Part shown: positions 6,671 through 16,216 of the stretch, piece after piece
How positions within the stretch are numbered: position 1 is the stretch's first letter
Layout of the letters: every line of letters starts with the position of its first letter
Assembly (NCBI GenBank): GCA_900315105.1
Contig: OMXX01000011.1
Span: 1 to 64,000, forward strand
DNA: 64,000 nt
Direction of reading: 5' to 3'
Origin: an uncultured Prevotellaceae bacterium
GTDB lineage: Bacteria; Bacteroidota; Bacteroidia; Bacteroidales; Bacteroidaceae
The notes under the pieces: generated by a model
Told to the model about the DNA's origin: nothing
The model's database searches: none
The model's input: the letters and a program-made list of their open reading frames with translations, nothing else
Program-made: the position numbers and the translations under genes

Positions 6671-8074
6671 TTATTTATAATAACGCACTACTATCGCTTT
6701 TATTGTGTTTTTCGTAATGCAGCAACGGGCATCAGGACGCTCTCCGACAAGCCAAAGAATATTGTCATCGGCATCGAGCAAAACTAGCTGTTCTTGCTTC
6801 TCAAAGGCATTCTTCTTTCTGTCTGTAAGGTAGTCGCTTACGAGTTTTGAGCCTTTCATACCAAACGGAATGAAACGGTCGCCAGTTTCCACACGACGAA
6901 CAGTTAGGGGGAAACGAACCTTCTCGGCATCAAGGGTAACGGTATCACGTTCCTTACTAATCTTAAAGACATCATCCACAACAACCTCTTTAATTGATAT
7001 GCGCTCGGTCTTGTCTTTCATCTCATAAATAACGTATGTACCAGTCTCGGGAATACGGAAAGACCGATGCTCATTTTCATTCTTCTTGCGAAGGAGAAGA
7101 GCCTTTCTGTCAACCAACAATTGATGTGTTGGACTCTCCCAAGACTTTCCTGATTGGCTATAGTCGGAAAGAGCGATTTCCTCTATCTGGGCAGGAGAGA
7201 AATGATATGGAGAAAGGATGGTATGAAGGGCATATTCCTTGGATGGAGAGTCGTTAAGCTTTTCTTTATCAATACTTACCCAATCATCTGTACTTCCATG
7301 AGTTATATCTTCTACAATACCATTCATAGAATCGTCGAAGACCTTTCCAGCTTCAACCATTCTAAGGGCTGTCTTTGCGATATTCTCTGAAGCCGCAGGA
7401 TTGATTTCCTCAAGAAGAGGAATGATATTCAGGCGCAGTTTGTTACGTGTTACATCGTCCTCAAGATTCGTGCTGTCCGTTACATAATCCTGCCCTATCT
7501 CCTCAAGCCATTCAACAATCTCCTTACGACTAACGCAAAGAAGCGGACGTATGATTTTTCCGTTACGAGGCTTGATGCCTTGAAGTCCGTGGATTCCAGT
7601 TCCCCGGATAAGGTTCATCAATAGTGTCTCTACGGAATCATTCATGTGATGTGCCACGAGTATGGCTTCGGCATCAATAGCCTTTCGCAACTGCTCAAAA
7701 TAGTTGTATCGCAGTTCCCGGGCAGCCATCTCTATACTCACCTTATGAACATCCGCATAGGTCTTGGTATCAAAATGAACCGTATGGAAAGGTATCTGCT
7801 CACGCTCACACAACAACTTGCAAAACTCCTCATCTCTATCTGATTCTGCTCCACGAAGATGAAAATTACAATGGATAGCCTCAATAGTATATCCAAGACG
7901 TTTCATCGTCAGAAGAAGGCATACGGAATCTGCTCCGCCGGAGAGGGCTACGATATAAAGGAGACTACGGCCTCTCCCCCCGCCCTCCCCCGTAGGGAGG
8001 GAGCCGGAAGGCGATGGACAATCCAATAAAGAATTGTCTGTTATAAACCTCTTAATTTTTTCTATGAATTGCAT
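6671..8074 (-). CDS. tilS: tRNA(Ile)-lysidine synthetase with an in-frame repeat insertion
   Basis: 467 residues. Converts C34 of the CAU-anticodon tRNA-Ile to lysidine using ATP and lysine, which is essential for AUA decoding. The PP-loop SGGADS is at residues 45-50, followed by HCNFHLRGAESDRDEEFC, AHHMNDSVETLLMNLIRGTG and IRPLLCVSRKEI. The C-terminal domain includes RRVETGDRFIPFGMKGSKLVSDYLTD. Residues 19-36 (CPSPSGSLPTGEGGGRGR), just before the PP-loop strand, are encoded by a GC-rich repeat at 7968-8009 and are absent from the usual family layout. They probably form a surface loop, since the rest of the protein is intact. A near-identical inverted copy of the repeat lies upstream of the start. 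Confidence 0.95.
   Translation of the reverse strand: MQFIEKIKRFITDNSLLDCPSPSGSLPTGEGGGRGRSLLYIVALSGGADSVCLLLTMKRLGYTIEAIHCNFHLRGAESDRDEEFCKLLCEREQIPFHTVHFDTKTYADVHKVSIEMAARELRYNYFEQLRKAIDAEAILVAHHMNDSVETLLMNLIRGTGIHGLQGIKPRNGKIIRPLLCVSRKEIVEWLEEIGQDYVTDSTNLEDDVTRNKLRLNIIPLLEEINPAASENIAKTALRMVEAGKVFDDSMNGIVEDITHGSTDDWVSIDKEKLNDSPSKEYALHTILSPYHFSPAQIEEIALSDYSQSGKSWESPTHQLLVDRKALLLRKKNENEHRSFRIPETGTYVIYEMKDKTERISIKEVVVDDVFKISKERDTVTLDAEKVRFPLTVRRVETGDRFIPFGMKGSKLVSDYLTDRKKNAFEKQEQLVLLDADDNILWLVGERPDARCCITKNTIKAIVVRYYK
7968..8009. repeat. GC-rich repeat within tilS, inverted partner of 8152-8193
   Basis: 42 bp starting CGGCCTCTCCCCCCGCCC and ending GGGAGGGAGCCGGAA. It matches the reverse complement of 8152-8193 at 41 of 42 positions. 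It lies in frame in tilS codons 19-36. Confidence 0.9.
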
Positions 8075-8151
8075 GAATAATAGATGTAATCCTCGGTTGC
8101 CTAATTTTTAGCCATCACATTACGCAATGGTTACGCGTAGGAAAATTCACC

Positions 8152-8193
8152 TTCCAGCTCCCTCCCTACGGGGGAGGGCGGGGGGAGAGGCCG
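8152..8193. repeat. GC-rich repeat upstream of tilS, inverted partner of 7968-8009
   Basis: The second arm of the 42-bp inverted pair, between the rlmI stop and the tilS start. In the minus-strand transcript it precedes the tilS ATG (8074), so the two arms could pair and enclose the start codon in a loop of about 140 nt. Confidence 0.9.
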
Positions 8194-8197
8194 TTTT

Positions 8198-9379
8198 TTA
8201 CTCTACATACAGCACCAATCCCTTCAAATACTCACCTTCTGGATGATAGATGTTGATAGGATGGTCGGCTGGCTGATGAAGCTGATGAAGGATGCGAACC
8301 TTACGACCAGACTGAGCTGCTGCGGTAAAGACTGCGTTTCGGAAATTGTCCTTGGTAACAACCTGAGAGCAACTGAAGGTGAACAAAATGCCACCCGGTT
8401 TGATATGCTCAAATGCCTTCACGTTCAGTCTGGTATATCCCTTCAAGGCATTATGAAGAGCACCACGATGCTTTGCAAATGCAGGAGGGTCAAGGATTAT
8501 GAGGTCGTACTTATCTCCCTCTGCATCAAGGTATTTGAAAGCATCTTCGCAGAAAGCCTTATGACGAGGGTCGTTAGGGAAGTTAAGCTCCACGTTAGCA
8601 TTCGTGAGTTCTATTGCCTTGGCAGAAGAATCTACAGAGTGCACAAGCTTTGCATCACCTCTCATAGCATAGAAAGAGAAACCGCCTGTGTAGCAGAACA
8701 TATTCAGGACACTCTTTCCCTTTGAGTAATGCTCAAGAAGAGAACGGTTCTCACGCTGATCTACGAAGAAGCCCGTCTTCTGACCGCGAAGCCAATCCAC
8801 ATGGAACTTCAGACCATTCTCAAGTGCCACATTCTCATCGGTACCACCAAACAGGAAGCCGTTCTCCTGTCCGAGGTCAGCCTTATATGGAAGGGTTGTC
8901 TCGCTCTTGTAATACACATTCTCGATACGGTCGCCCATTACCTCCATGAGCTGCTTTGCAACAGCCATACGGCATTCGTGCATTCCAACGCTATGAGCCT
9001 GAACAACAGCGGTCTTGCCATAACAGTCGATAACGAGTCCTGGGAGGTTGTCGCCCTCTCCATGCACAAGGCGGTAGGTGTTGTTCTGAGGATTGTCGGC
9101 TATACCGATGCTGATACGCATCTGTAGAGCGATGGCAAGTCTCTTGTTCCAGAAAGCATCATCGATGAGTTCATCGTCGAAGGTGAGGATTCTGACGGCA
9201 ATACTGCCGATCTGGTAGTGTCCGCGACCAATAAACTCGCCATAAGACGCTATCACATTAACCACTTCGCCTTCCTCGATATCCTCATCCATGTGATGAA
9301 CGGCACCAGAGAAAACCCATGGATGAAAGCGTTTCATGCTCTCTTCCTTGCCTTTTTTCAGATATATGTTTTTATACAT
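8198..9379 (-). CDS. rlmI: RlmI-type 23S rRNA (cytosine-C5)-methyltransferase
   Basis: 393 residues. The N-terminal PUA domain (KRFHPWVFSGAVHHMDEDIEEGEVVNV...) is followed by the RlmI N-domain and a Rossmann SAM methyltransferase domain (VLNMFCYTGGFSFYAM, HSVDSS, DLIILDPPAFAK, FTFSCSQVV). The E. coli enzyme methylates C1962 of 23S rRNA; the same site is inferred here. The LDPPAF motif and the Cys in FSCSQ are typical. It starts 2 bp after the exonuclease gene stop and is almost certainly in one operon with it. Confidence 0.92.
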   Translation of the reverse strand: MYKNIYLKKGKEESMKRFHPWVFSGAVHHMDEDIEEGEVVNVIASYGEFIGRGHYQIGSIAVRILTFDDELIDDAFWNKRLAIALQMRISIGIADNPQNNTYRLVHGEGDNLPGLVIDCYGKTAVVQAHSVGMHECRMAVAKQLMEVMGDRIENVYYKSETTLPYKADLGQENGFLFGGTDENVALENGLKFHVDWLRGQKTGFFVDQRENRSLLEHYSKGKSVLNMFCYTGGFSFYAMRGDAKLVHSVDSSAKAIELTNANVELNFPNDPRHKAFCEDAFKYLDAEGDKYDLIILDPPAFAKHRGALHNALKGYTRLNVKAFEHIKPGGILFTFSCSQVVTKDNFRNAVFTAAAQSGRKVRILHQLHQPADHPINIYHPEGEYLKGLVLYVE

Positions 9380-9381
9380 AC

Positions 9382-10164
9382 TTACTCTTCACTTTTCACT
9401 TCCCCTTCAGGGGCTTTTTCTTCCTTTTCCTTCTTCACTTTCGGCTTGCGCTTGGTGAATGCCTTTCTGCGTTTGGTCTGCTTTTTCTTTGGTTTTTCAT
9501 CAGTTTCCTTCTTCTCGTCAGCAGCAGAACTTGTCGAAGGTTCCGGTTCTGGAACAAACTCAAGGAAATAGTCGTTTGTTTCTTTGAGCCTGACATACTC
9601 CTCATATAGCCTTACACAAGCCCATGCGTCTGTTGCGCCATAGAGTTTCTGCTTATCGGTAAGGACGTCAGCCTCCCAATTGCTCAATTGCTCTCGCTTG
9701 CTGATACGCTGATGAAACAGGTTTGCATAGAGTTTCGCCAAACTCATATCCTTGATGCCAAGCTCAATCATGTGATCCTGCAGGTCGATGAATCCGTGAG
9801 GTTCAAAATCACCTCTCTCATGTAGGCTACGGATATCATCATGCCATGAGAGACCTACTTTCAAAGGTCCCTCAGTCTCTAGGAGCCGCACTATGGCAGG
9901 TGCGAGTCCTATGCAGTTAAGTCGGAAGAGAAAACATATATCCCTGTTGCTCACCTGTAGTAGCGCCACTTTATTGCGCTTTCCCTTGGTGAAGCAAGGT
10001 CGTGTTTCGGTATCGAATCCGAGGATATCGCTCTTCAAGAGAAAATCAACAGCTTTCTCCGCCTCACCCGCAGAAAGGATTGTCACAATCCGTCCCGGAA
10101 AGGTTACTCGTGGGAGCTCTGCAATTTTTGCCTTGTCGAACCTGCTATAAATTATTTTGTTCAT
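9382..10164 (-). CDS. RNase D-like 3'-5' exonuclease with lysine-rich tail
   Basis: 260 residues. The DEDDy exonuclease core (residues about 20-200) shows FDTET (Asp-Glu of ExoI), then GLSWHDDIRSL (ExoII Asp), and YGATDAWACVRLYEEY (ExoIII Tyr...Asp). There is no HRDC domain, so it resembles the short Bacteroidota '3'-5' exonuclease domain' proteins. It probably trims RNA or DNA 3' ends in the cytoplasm. The last 55 residues are low-complexity and highly basic (KKKQTKRRKAFTKRKPKVKKEKEEK), perhaps a nucleic-acid-binding tail. The final codons lie in a short repeat shared with 57150-57170. First gene of an operon with rlmI. Confidence 0.88.
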   Translation of the reverse strand: MNKIIYSRFDKAKIAELPRVTFPGRIVTILSAGEAEKAVDFLLKSDILGFDTETRPCFTKGKRNKVALLQVSNRDICFLFRLNCIGLAPAIVRLLETEGPLKVGLSWHDDIRSLHERGDFEPHGFIDLQDHMIELGIKDMSLAKLYANLFHQRISKREQLSNWEADVLTDKQKLYGATDAWACVRLYEEYVRLKETNDYFLEFVPEPEPSTSSAADEKKETDEKPKKKQTKRRKAFTKRKPKVKKEKEEKAPEGEVKSEE

Positions 10165-10244
10165 ATATATGAAAAATACGCATTATAAAGAAGTGAAAAG
10201 TGTTCAAATTATCCTTTCTTGGTTCACTTTTTATAAAATCAAGT

Positions 10245-10253
10245 GCAAAATTA
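10245..10253 (-). promoter_or_regulatory. TAATTTTGC promoter box for the exonuclease-rlmI operon
   Basis: Reading the minus strand, TAATTTTGC lies about 80 bp before the ATG at 10164. Fits the Bacteroidota -7 box; no clear -33 element. Confidence 0.4.
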
Positions 10254-10354
10254 GCAAAAAAAATGGAAAAAGGAAAGGGGATGCATAAAAAAATAGAGAA
10301 AAAAGAAGAAAAAATATTGCTTTTTGATAAAATAAAAGGGAATATTGGAGTCGG

Positions 10355-10393
10355 AACGGTTTTGAAACGGATTTATAACGGTATTACAATGGA
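10355..10393. repeat. 11-bp-phased AACGGT/AACGGA array
   Basis: AACGGT, AACGGA, AACGGT and AATGGA start at 10355, 10366, 10377 and 10388, exactly 11 bp apart. Confidence 0.75.
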
Positions 10394-10882
10394 CTTACTA
10401 CTTACGAATAAAACCGAGTTTCCGGCATACAATTTTTTTGGGTATTTCGTTTGGTCGAACCCTAGGCTTCCTGTATTTTCCCACTTGAAAATCGCTATAG
10501 AAACACGAGGTTTCAGACAAGCAATCTGCATGCAAATTCAGGAACTCTTGATCTCGATGCATTTTTGTAATCAACAAAGAAAGTAAAACTATAGGAATCA
10601 AAGCATTAAGCATAAAACTCCGAACTAATTGTTTAATCACTATAATTACAGCTGTATAAGTATCAAAAAGAAACATTTCTACACGTTTCAATACAGAATG
10701 ATTCTTCAGGCATATTCACTTTGACTATACAAAGTATAAGATTTCACAAACAAGCTATTTTTGAGTGACAGATATTTCCGGTTCTTCTTCCATTTTTCCG
10801 AGTTTTTATTAAAAAAAATGAAAAAAGCACAACTTTTCGAATATTATTATGTGTTTTCGGCAAATATTTGAGATTTTTCTAT

Positions 10883-10891
10883 TAAATTTGC
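10883..10891 (+). promoter_or_regulatory. TAAATTTGC promoter box for ftsK
   Basis: TAAATTTGC, followed 67 bp later by the ftsK ATG. Matches the Bacteroidota -7 box; -33 element not clear. Confidence 0.5.
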
Positions 10892-10957
10892 ACTTGAATA
10901 TAAATTCACATCAAAACAACAAAGAATCAACACGGAGTTTCAACTCCCTCAACATAT

Positions 10958-13450
10958 ATGGCAAAAAAGAAAGAAACTGTAAAAAAGAAGACTTCATTCC
11001 GCGAAGCTATCGGGGTACCATCATTCGTAAACAGCGAGAAGACGAATTTCACCGTCGGCATTCTGCTACTATTAATATCAGTCATAATGGTCATCTCATT
11101 CATCTCGTTCTTCTCCACAGGACAGAATGACCAGAGCATCATTCAGCATCCTATTGCTGGTGACCTGAGAAATGAGAGTATGGCATTTTCAAACACATGT
11201 GGCTCCATAGGTGCATATATTGCATATTTCTTCATCACATGCTGTTTCGGATTCCCGGCCTTCCTGATTCCGTTATTCATGATATTCACCTCACTACGAC
11301 TTATGGGAGTTTACAAGGTGAGTCTGGTGAAATGGTTCTTCGGCAGTATGCTTGCCATGATCTGGAGCAGTATCGCCTGCGCTAAGTTCATCAATCCTCT
11401 GCTATCCGGTCAGGTGTTCAATGCCGGAGGCGGACACGGAGACTATGTAAGCCGTTATCTGGAGTCAATAGCGGGTACGCCGGGACTTACCGGCATCCTT
11501 ATCGTGACTGCCATAATATTCTTCACCTTCGTTTCTTCCGAGACAATAACATTTGTCAGAAAGGCGATGAATCCTATTGGCTATATCTCAAGAAGGGTGA
11601 AGTTCAATGTCAAGGACAGCAAGACCGTTGAACAAGCAACAGGAAACATCGTTGCACCAGAGGCTCCTATTATTGCAGCTCAGCCACCTATGGAGGATTT
11701 ACTTAGCTCTCCTGAAACAGATATGGATAGTAAAGAGGAAGATGAGGAAAAGACAAATACATTTGACCTCACAGACGATGACGTAAGCAACGTTAGCGCC
11801 CCGACAACAAAGGAAGGTGACGATCCTGCGTTTACCGTCGTTAAGGGTTTCAAGGAGGAAGAGGCTTCAGGCACGAGCCTTACCACAGAGGAGATACTGT
11901 CAACACCTATCAACCCTCGTGAGCCATACACGAAATATGTGTTCCCAGGTCTTGACCTGCTTAAGAAATACGATGACAATCAGGACTACACCACCAAGGA
12001 GGAACTTCTTGCAAATAAGAAGCGCATCATAGAGGTGCTTAACTCCTTTGGCGTACAGATACGCGAGATCACGGCAACGGTAGGTCCGACTATCACCCTT
12101 TACGAGATAACTCCTGCGGAGGGTGTACGTATTTCAAAGATACGTAACCTTGAGGATGACATAGCACTCTCGCTCTCTGCTCTCGGAATCCGTATCATCG
12201 CCCCAATACCGGGCAAGGGAACTATCGGTATCGAGGTTCCAAACGCCCATGCATCAATCGTGAGCATGGAGTCAATTCTGAACTCCCGTAAGTTCCAGGA
12301 GACAAAGATGGACCTTCCTCTTGCTTTGGGTAAGACAATCACTAACGAGGTCTTCATGGTTGACCTTGCCAAGATTCCACATCTTCTCGTGGCAGGTGCT
12401 ACTGGTCAGGGTAAGTCTGTAGGTCTTAATGCGATGATAGGTTCGCTGCTCTTCAAGAAGCACCCTAACGAGCTTAAAATCGTGCTTGTCGATCCAAAGA
12501 AGGTAGAGTTCTCTATATACAACCCGATCGCAAATGCCTTCATGGCTCAGATTCCAGATACAGACGAGGAGCCAATCATTACCGATGTGACAAAGGTTGT
12601 ACGCACATTGAAGGGACTCTGCACTCTCATGGATCATCGCTATGACCTGCTGAAGATTGCAGGCGTACGCAATATCAAGGAATACAACGAGAAGTTTGTC
12701 AACCACCGTCTGCGTACTGTAGATAGTAATGGCAATCCTCTACATGAATACATGCCATATATCGTGGTAATCATCGATGAGTTCGGTGATCTTATCATGA
12801 CAGCAGGTAAGGAAGTGGAGCTTCCTATCGCACGTATTGCACAGCTTGCACGTGCCGTGGGTATTCACATGATCATCGCAACACAGCGTCCGACAACAAA
12901 TATCATCACAGGTACCATCAAGGCGAACTTCCCTGGTCGTGTGGCATTCCGTGTAGGTGCTATGATAGACTCACGTACCATTCTTGACCGTCCTGGAGCA
13001 AATCAGCTTATCGGTAAGGGTGATATGCTGTATCTCAACGGTAATGAGCCAACACGTGTTCAATGTGCATTCCTCGACACGCCAGAGGTGGAGGCTATAG
13101 CAAATCATATCCATGATCAGGAAATGGCAGGCCTTACCCCTCAACATCCTATGGATTTGCCAGAACCTGTGGAAGAAGCTGGTGAAGGTGGTGATGGTGG
13201 AGCTGTAGATATAGGTTCCTGGGATCCGCTCTTCGTTCAGGCAGCACATGCAATCGTAAGTTCCCAGAATGGCTCAACATCTATGATTCAGCGTCAGTTC
13301 GCTATCGGCTACAACCGTGCAGGCCGACTAATGGATCAGTTGGAGAAAGCTGGCATCGTTGGTCCTGCCCACGGTTCTAAACCTCGTGAGGTGCTCTTTA
13401 CAGACGAGCAAGCTCTCGACAATCACATCTCATCATTGAAAGCAAGATGA
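10958..13450 (+). CDS. ftsK: DNA translocase FtsK
   Basis: 830 residues. A septum-anchored dsDNA pump that clears and sorts chromosome termini during division. The N-terminus has several membrane segments (FTVGILLLLISVIMVISFISFF, then three more up to about residue 200), followed by an acidic linker (DMDSKEEDEEK...). The motor has Walker A GATGQGKS at 480-487, the DPKKVEFS loop, Walker B VVIIDEFGDLIM and RPTTNIITGTIKANFPGR. The C-terminal gamma winged helix (STSMIQRQFAIGYNRAGRLMDQLEKAGIV) binds KOPS-type sequences. Length is usual for Bacteroidota FtsK. A LolA-like gene follows after 86 bp, a common arrangement in this phylum. Confidence 0.97.
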   Translation: MAKKKETVKKKTSFREAIGVPSFVNSEKTNFTVGILLLLISVIMVISFISFFSTGQNDQSIIQHPIAGDLRNESMAFSNTCGSIGAYIAYFFITCCFGFPAFLIPLFMIFTSLRLMGVYKVSLVKWFFGSMLAMIWSSIACAKFINPLLSGQVFNAGGGHGDYVSRYLESIAGTPGLTGILIVTAIIFFTFVSSETITFVRKAMNPIGYISRRVKFNVKDSKTVEQATGNIVAPEAPIIAAQPPMEDLLSSPETDMDSKEEDEEKTNTFDLTDDDVSNVSAPTTKEGDDPAFTVVKGFKEEEASGTSLTTEEILSTPINPREPYTKYVFPGLDLLKKYDDNQDYTTKEELLANKKRIIEVLNSFGVQIREITATVGPTITLYEITPAEGVRISKIRNLEDDIALSLSALGIRIIAPIPGKGTIGIEVPNAHASIVSMESILNSRKFQETKMDLPLALGKTITNEVFMVDLAKIPHLLVAGATGQGKSVGLNAMIGSLLFKKHPNELKIVLVDPKKVEFSIYNPIANAFMAQIPDTDEEPIITDVTKVVRTLKGLCTLMDHRYDLLKIAGVRNIKEYNEKFVNHRLRTVDSNGNPLHEYMPYIVVIIDEFGDLIMTAGKEVELPIARIAQLARAVGIHMIIATQRPTTNIITGTIKANFPGRVAFRVGAMIDSRTILDRPGANQLIGKGDMLYLNGNEPTRVQCAFLDTPEVEAIANHIHDQEMAGLTPQHPMDLPEPVEEAGEGGDGGAVDIGSWDPLFVQAAHAIVSSQNGSTSMIQRQFAIGYNRAGRLMDQLEKAGIVGPAHGSKPREVLFTDEQALDNHISSLKAR

Positions 13451-13536
13451 TAATATTGAAAAAATATTAAACTGCCATCAAGGAATTAAACTCTCCTAAA
13501 AATGGTGCGTTAAAACAATATATAGACACAAAAACA

Positions 13537-14148
13537 ATGAAAAAGATTCTTACAATCATAGTTCTGATGGCTGTAGCAGTCATCACCTCAACAGCAGCAA
13601 ACGATTCGTCATCTGCCGCCAAGAAGATTCTTGACAAGGCAGCTGCGAAATTCAACATTAAAAGCGGAACAACCGCAAACTTTACAATTACAGGTGACAA
13701 GATCAAGCAGAGTGGAACTATCTCAATAAAGAAGAATATGTTCCAAGCCTCTACTCCAAGCACTATTGTATGGTACAACGGTAAAACGCAATGGACATAC
13801 GTCAAGAAGAATGACGAGGTAAACGTATCTACTCCAAATGCCGCAAAACAGGCAAGCATGAACCCATATACCTTTCTGACATTATACAAGAAGGGATATG
13901 ACATGGAACTTCAGCAGACTGCAAGTGGCAAACAGGTACATTTGAAGGCTCAGAATCAGAAGTCTAGCATCAAGGAGGCATACATCCTTGTTGATGCAAA
14001 TTCAGACATAAAGGAAGTTAAGATGCGTCAGTCATCAGGCTGGGTTACGATAACAATTTCTAACGTTAAGTCTTCCAACCTTTCTGATGCTGTATTCACA
14101 TTCAATGCCAAGGACTATCCAAAGGCAGAGGTTATTGATCTTAGATAA
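13537..14148 (+). CDS. LolA-like outer-membrane lipoprotein carrier protein
   Basis: 203 residues with a signal peptide (MKKILTIIVLMAVAVITSTA). The pattern AKKILDKAAAKFNIKSGTTANFTIT, then GTISIKKNMFQAS, IVWYNGKTQWTYVKKNDEVNVSTP and NPYTFLTLYKKGY is the open beta-barrel LolA/LolB fold. It probably shuttles lipids or lipoproteins in the periplasm. Bacteroidota carry this family next to ftsK. It is followed 38 bp later by the Sel1-repeat gene and is probably co-transcribed with ftsK. Confidence 0.85.
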   Translation: MKKILTIIVLMAVAVITSTAANDSSSAAKKILDKAAAKFNIKSGTTANFTITGDKIKQSGTISIKKNMFQASTPSTIVWYNGKTQWTYVKKNDEVNVSTPNAAKQASMNPYTFLTLYKKGYDMELQQTASGKQVHLKAQNQKSSIKEAYILVDANSDIKEVKMRQSSGWVTITISNVKSSNLSDAVFTFNAKDYPKAEVIDLR

Positions 14149-14186
14149 AGAAGTGTAGAGAGTATAAAGAATAAAGTGTAAAGATT

Positions 14187-16112
14187 ATGAGAAGGTTTGT
14201 TCTTTCAACAATATTTGCATCAGCACTTGCCCTTCAGGTCTCAGCTCAGGCATCAAGCATTAGCATAGACACGAAGGGACATATGTGTGCCACGGATGGA
14301 AATTCTATCTGGTATGCAAATGATCCGGCATCCCTATGGATATCTGCTGCGCCACCAATGGGTTGCAAATGTTCATGGATTGACTATATCGCGCCTAAGA
14401 CTCTTGCAGCATGTATGGAAAAGGATGGTGAGGGGCGCATCTATGTTTCAAACAACAACGGCAAGACATGGAAAGTAAAGAAATTAGCTTCACAACCATG
14501 CTCTGCAGCATTCTATTCAGATGAGTGCGGTTTGTGGGTATCCTTCTCGGATATGGATCTGTTTCACTCAATGGATGAAGGAAGAAGCTGGAAGACAGTA
14601 CACTTACCAAACATTCCTTCTGCCCATATAACGGATATCTGTATGCTGAGTCCGAAGGAAGGTCTGTTCGGTGTTTCAGAAAACAAGATCCTGCATACTA
14701 CCGATGGCGGCAAGACATTCGAAAGCATCCCTACCCCATTAGATTTGGCATTAAGCGGAGGAGCAAGAATTTCTAATAACAAGATACCTGTCAGCCAGGT
14801 TATGCGCATAGGTCGTTTCTATATAGTTAAACAGGAAAGCTATTTCGTTACAAGCTTCGACAATATAAACTGGCAGCGCATACCAGATGTAACGTATGCT
14901 ACAATTACAGATGCCGGTACTCTTATGACCGTTTCTTCAGACAACTCCATTCAGGAGTATGATGACAAACTTAGCAGATCATGGAAGAAGAAACTGACGG
15001 ATGACACCAAACCTCACTCTATTAATTCCATCTGCGTGGATATCAACTATGCATACGTAGGTTTTGATGATAAGATTTGGCGCTCTGACGGAGATACAAT
15101 AAATGTATTTACTCCTTCTGACATTGACGGCAATCATATTTCATATACTACTCCTACACGAAATGAAGTTGTAACCACAACCAAGACAAAGCCTGTTGTT
15201 AAGCGTAGTGAGGAATGTGAGAAAGCTGTAAACCTGTTCCTTGCGGGCAACTATACAGAAGCATTCCCTTTGCTTGAGGCATTGTCAGAGAAAGACGACA
15301 ATGAGATTCTGGAGAATCTTGCATATTGCTATGAGGAAGGAAAAGGCACACAGCAGGACTATGCCAAGGCAATACAACTTCTTGCCCGTGCAGCAAACAA
15401 CGGTTCTGACTATGCCCTCCTCAATATGGGTTACTATTATCTTAATGGCTGGGCTGTAAAGAAAGATACAGTACGAGCACTTGCCCTATGGGATCGTGCA
15501 GCAGATCATGGATATGATTTTGCAAATCAGAATCTCGCCAACCACTATGCTTACGAAGGCGATGTCGAGAAGACCGCAAAGTATATTGGTAAGTCCGTTG
15601 CCCTCGGCAATAAGGATGCTATGTATAAATATGCGATGCTTTATATGGATGGTATGGGAGTGAAAAAAGACTCCATACAAGGCATAACATATTTGAAGAA
15701 GGCTGCTGATCAGGGTGTCGCAGAAGCAATGACATACATCGGAGATTCATATCTCTCAGGACGCATACTCCCGAAGAACAGTCTTCTTGGCGTTGCATAT
15801 ATAGAAAAGGCAATAGAAGGCGGTGACATATATGCAAAGAAATTCCTTGCCCGCTGCTATATCAAGGGTGAAGGTACAGACAGAGATAACAAGACTGGAT
15901 TCAGGCTCCTCAAGGAAGCAGCTGATGCTGGCGACGCAGAAGCATATAATGGCGTGGCAACCTGCTTTATAGAAGGTGTTGGCACACTTCCAGATCCTGA
16001 CATGGCCATTCATTACCTGAAACTCGCAGAAGCTTCTGGTGATACTTCTGCCTCCCTTAAGATAAAGGAAGTTCAGAACATAGTGGCAAGAACACAGTCA
16101 CAACAAAAATAA
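14187..16112 (+). CDS. Exported beta-propeller plus Sel1-repeat protein
   Basis: 641 residues with a signal peptide (MRRFVLSTIFASALALQVSAQA). Residues about 25-320 form a propeller-like part with BNR/Ycf48-type repeats (VSNNNGKTWKVKK, FHSMDEGRSWKTV, LHTTDGGKTFESI). Residues about 345-625 are Sel1-type TPR-like helical repeats (NLAYCYEEGKGTQQDYAKAIQLLARAA, then six or seven more such units with GxGVKKD). Sel1 repeats mediate protein-protein contacts. The partner is unknown. It stands 38 bp after the LolA-like gene. Confidence 0.8.
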   Translation: MRRFVLSTIFASALALQVSAQASSISIDTKGHMCATDGNSIWYANDPASLWISAAPPMGCKCSWIDYIAPKTLAACMEKDGEGRIYVSNNNGKTWKVKKLASQPCSAAFYSDECGLWVSFSDMDLFHSMDEGRSWKTVHLPNIPSAHITDICMLSPKEGLFGVSENKILHTTDGGKTFESIPTPLDLALSGGARISNNKIPVSQVMRIGRFYIVKQESYFVTSFDNINWQRIPDVTYATITDAGTLMTVSSDNSIQEYDDKLSRSWKKKLTDDTKPHSINSICVDINYAYVGFDDKIWRSDGDTINVFTPSDIDGNHISYTTPTRNEVVTTTKTKPVVKRSEECEKAVNLFLAGNYTEAFPLLEALSEKDDNEILENLAYCYEEGKGTQQDYAKAIQLLARAANNGSDYALLNMGYYYLNGWAVKKDTVRALALWDRAADHGYDFANQNLANHYAYEGDVEKTAKYIGKSVALGNKDAMYKYAMLYMDGMGVKKDSIQGITYLKKAADQGVAEAMTYIGDSYLSGRILPKNSLLGVAYIEKAIEGGDIYAKKFLARCYIKGEGTDRDNKTGFRLLKEAADAGDAEAYNGVATCFIEGVGTLPDPDMAIHYLKLAEASGDTSASLKIKEVQNIVARTQSQQK

Positions 16113-16216
16113 ACAGACAGCTTTCTCCCTCTTCCACAGAGGAAGTTGGAGAACAAAAAAAAATAAGTAAATGCAAACAGAAATGAGAATAACTAACCTT
16201 AAACACACTTAAATAG

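Larger units (their letters stand above)
10254..10957. other. Long intergenic stretch between the exonuclease gene and ftsK
   Basis: No convincing gene. A 97-codon minus frame (10398-10691) has a hydrophobic middle but no recognisable family or start signal, and I do not call it. The stretch holds a four-word 11-bp array (10355-10393) and the ftsK promoter (10883-10891). The rest is AT-rich. Confidence 0.4.

Noticed and set aside
10398..10691. 97-codon minus frame with a hydrophobic stretch
   Set aside because: No recognisable family, no promoter, and it overlaps an 11-bp array; could be reconsidered if conserved.
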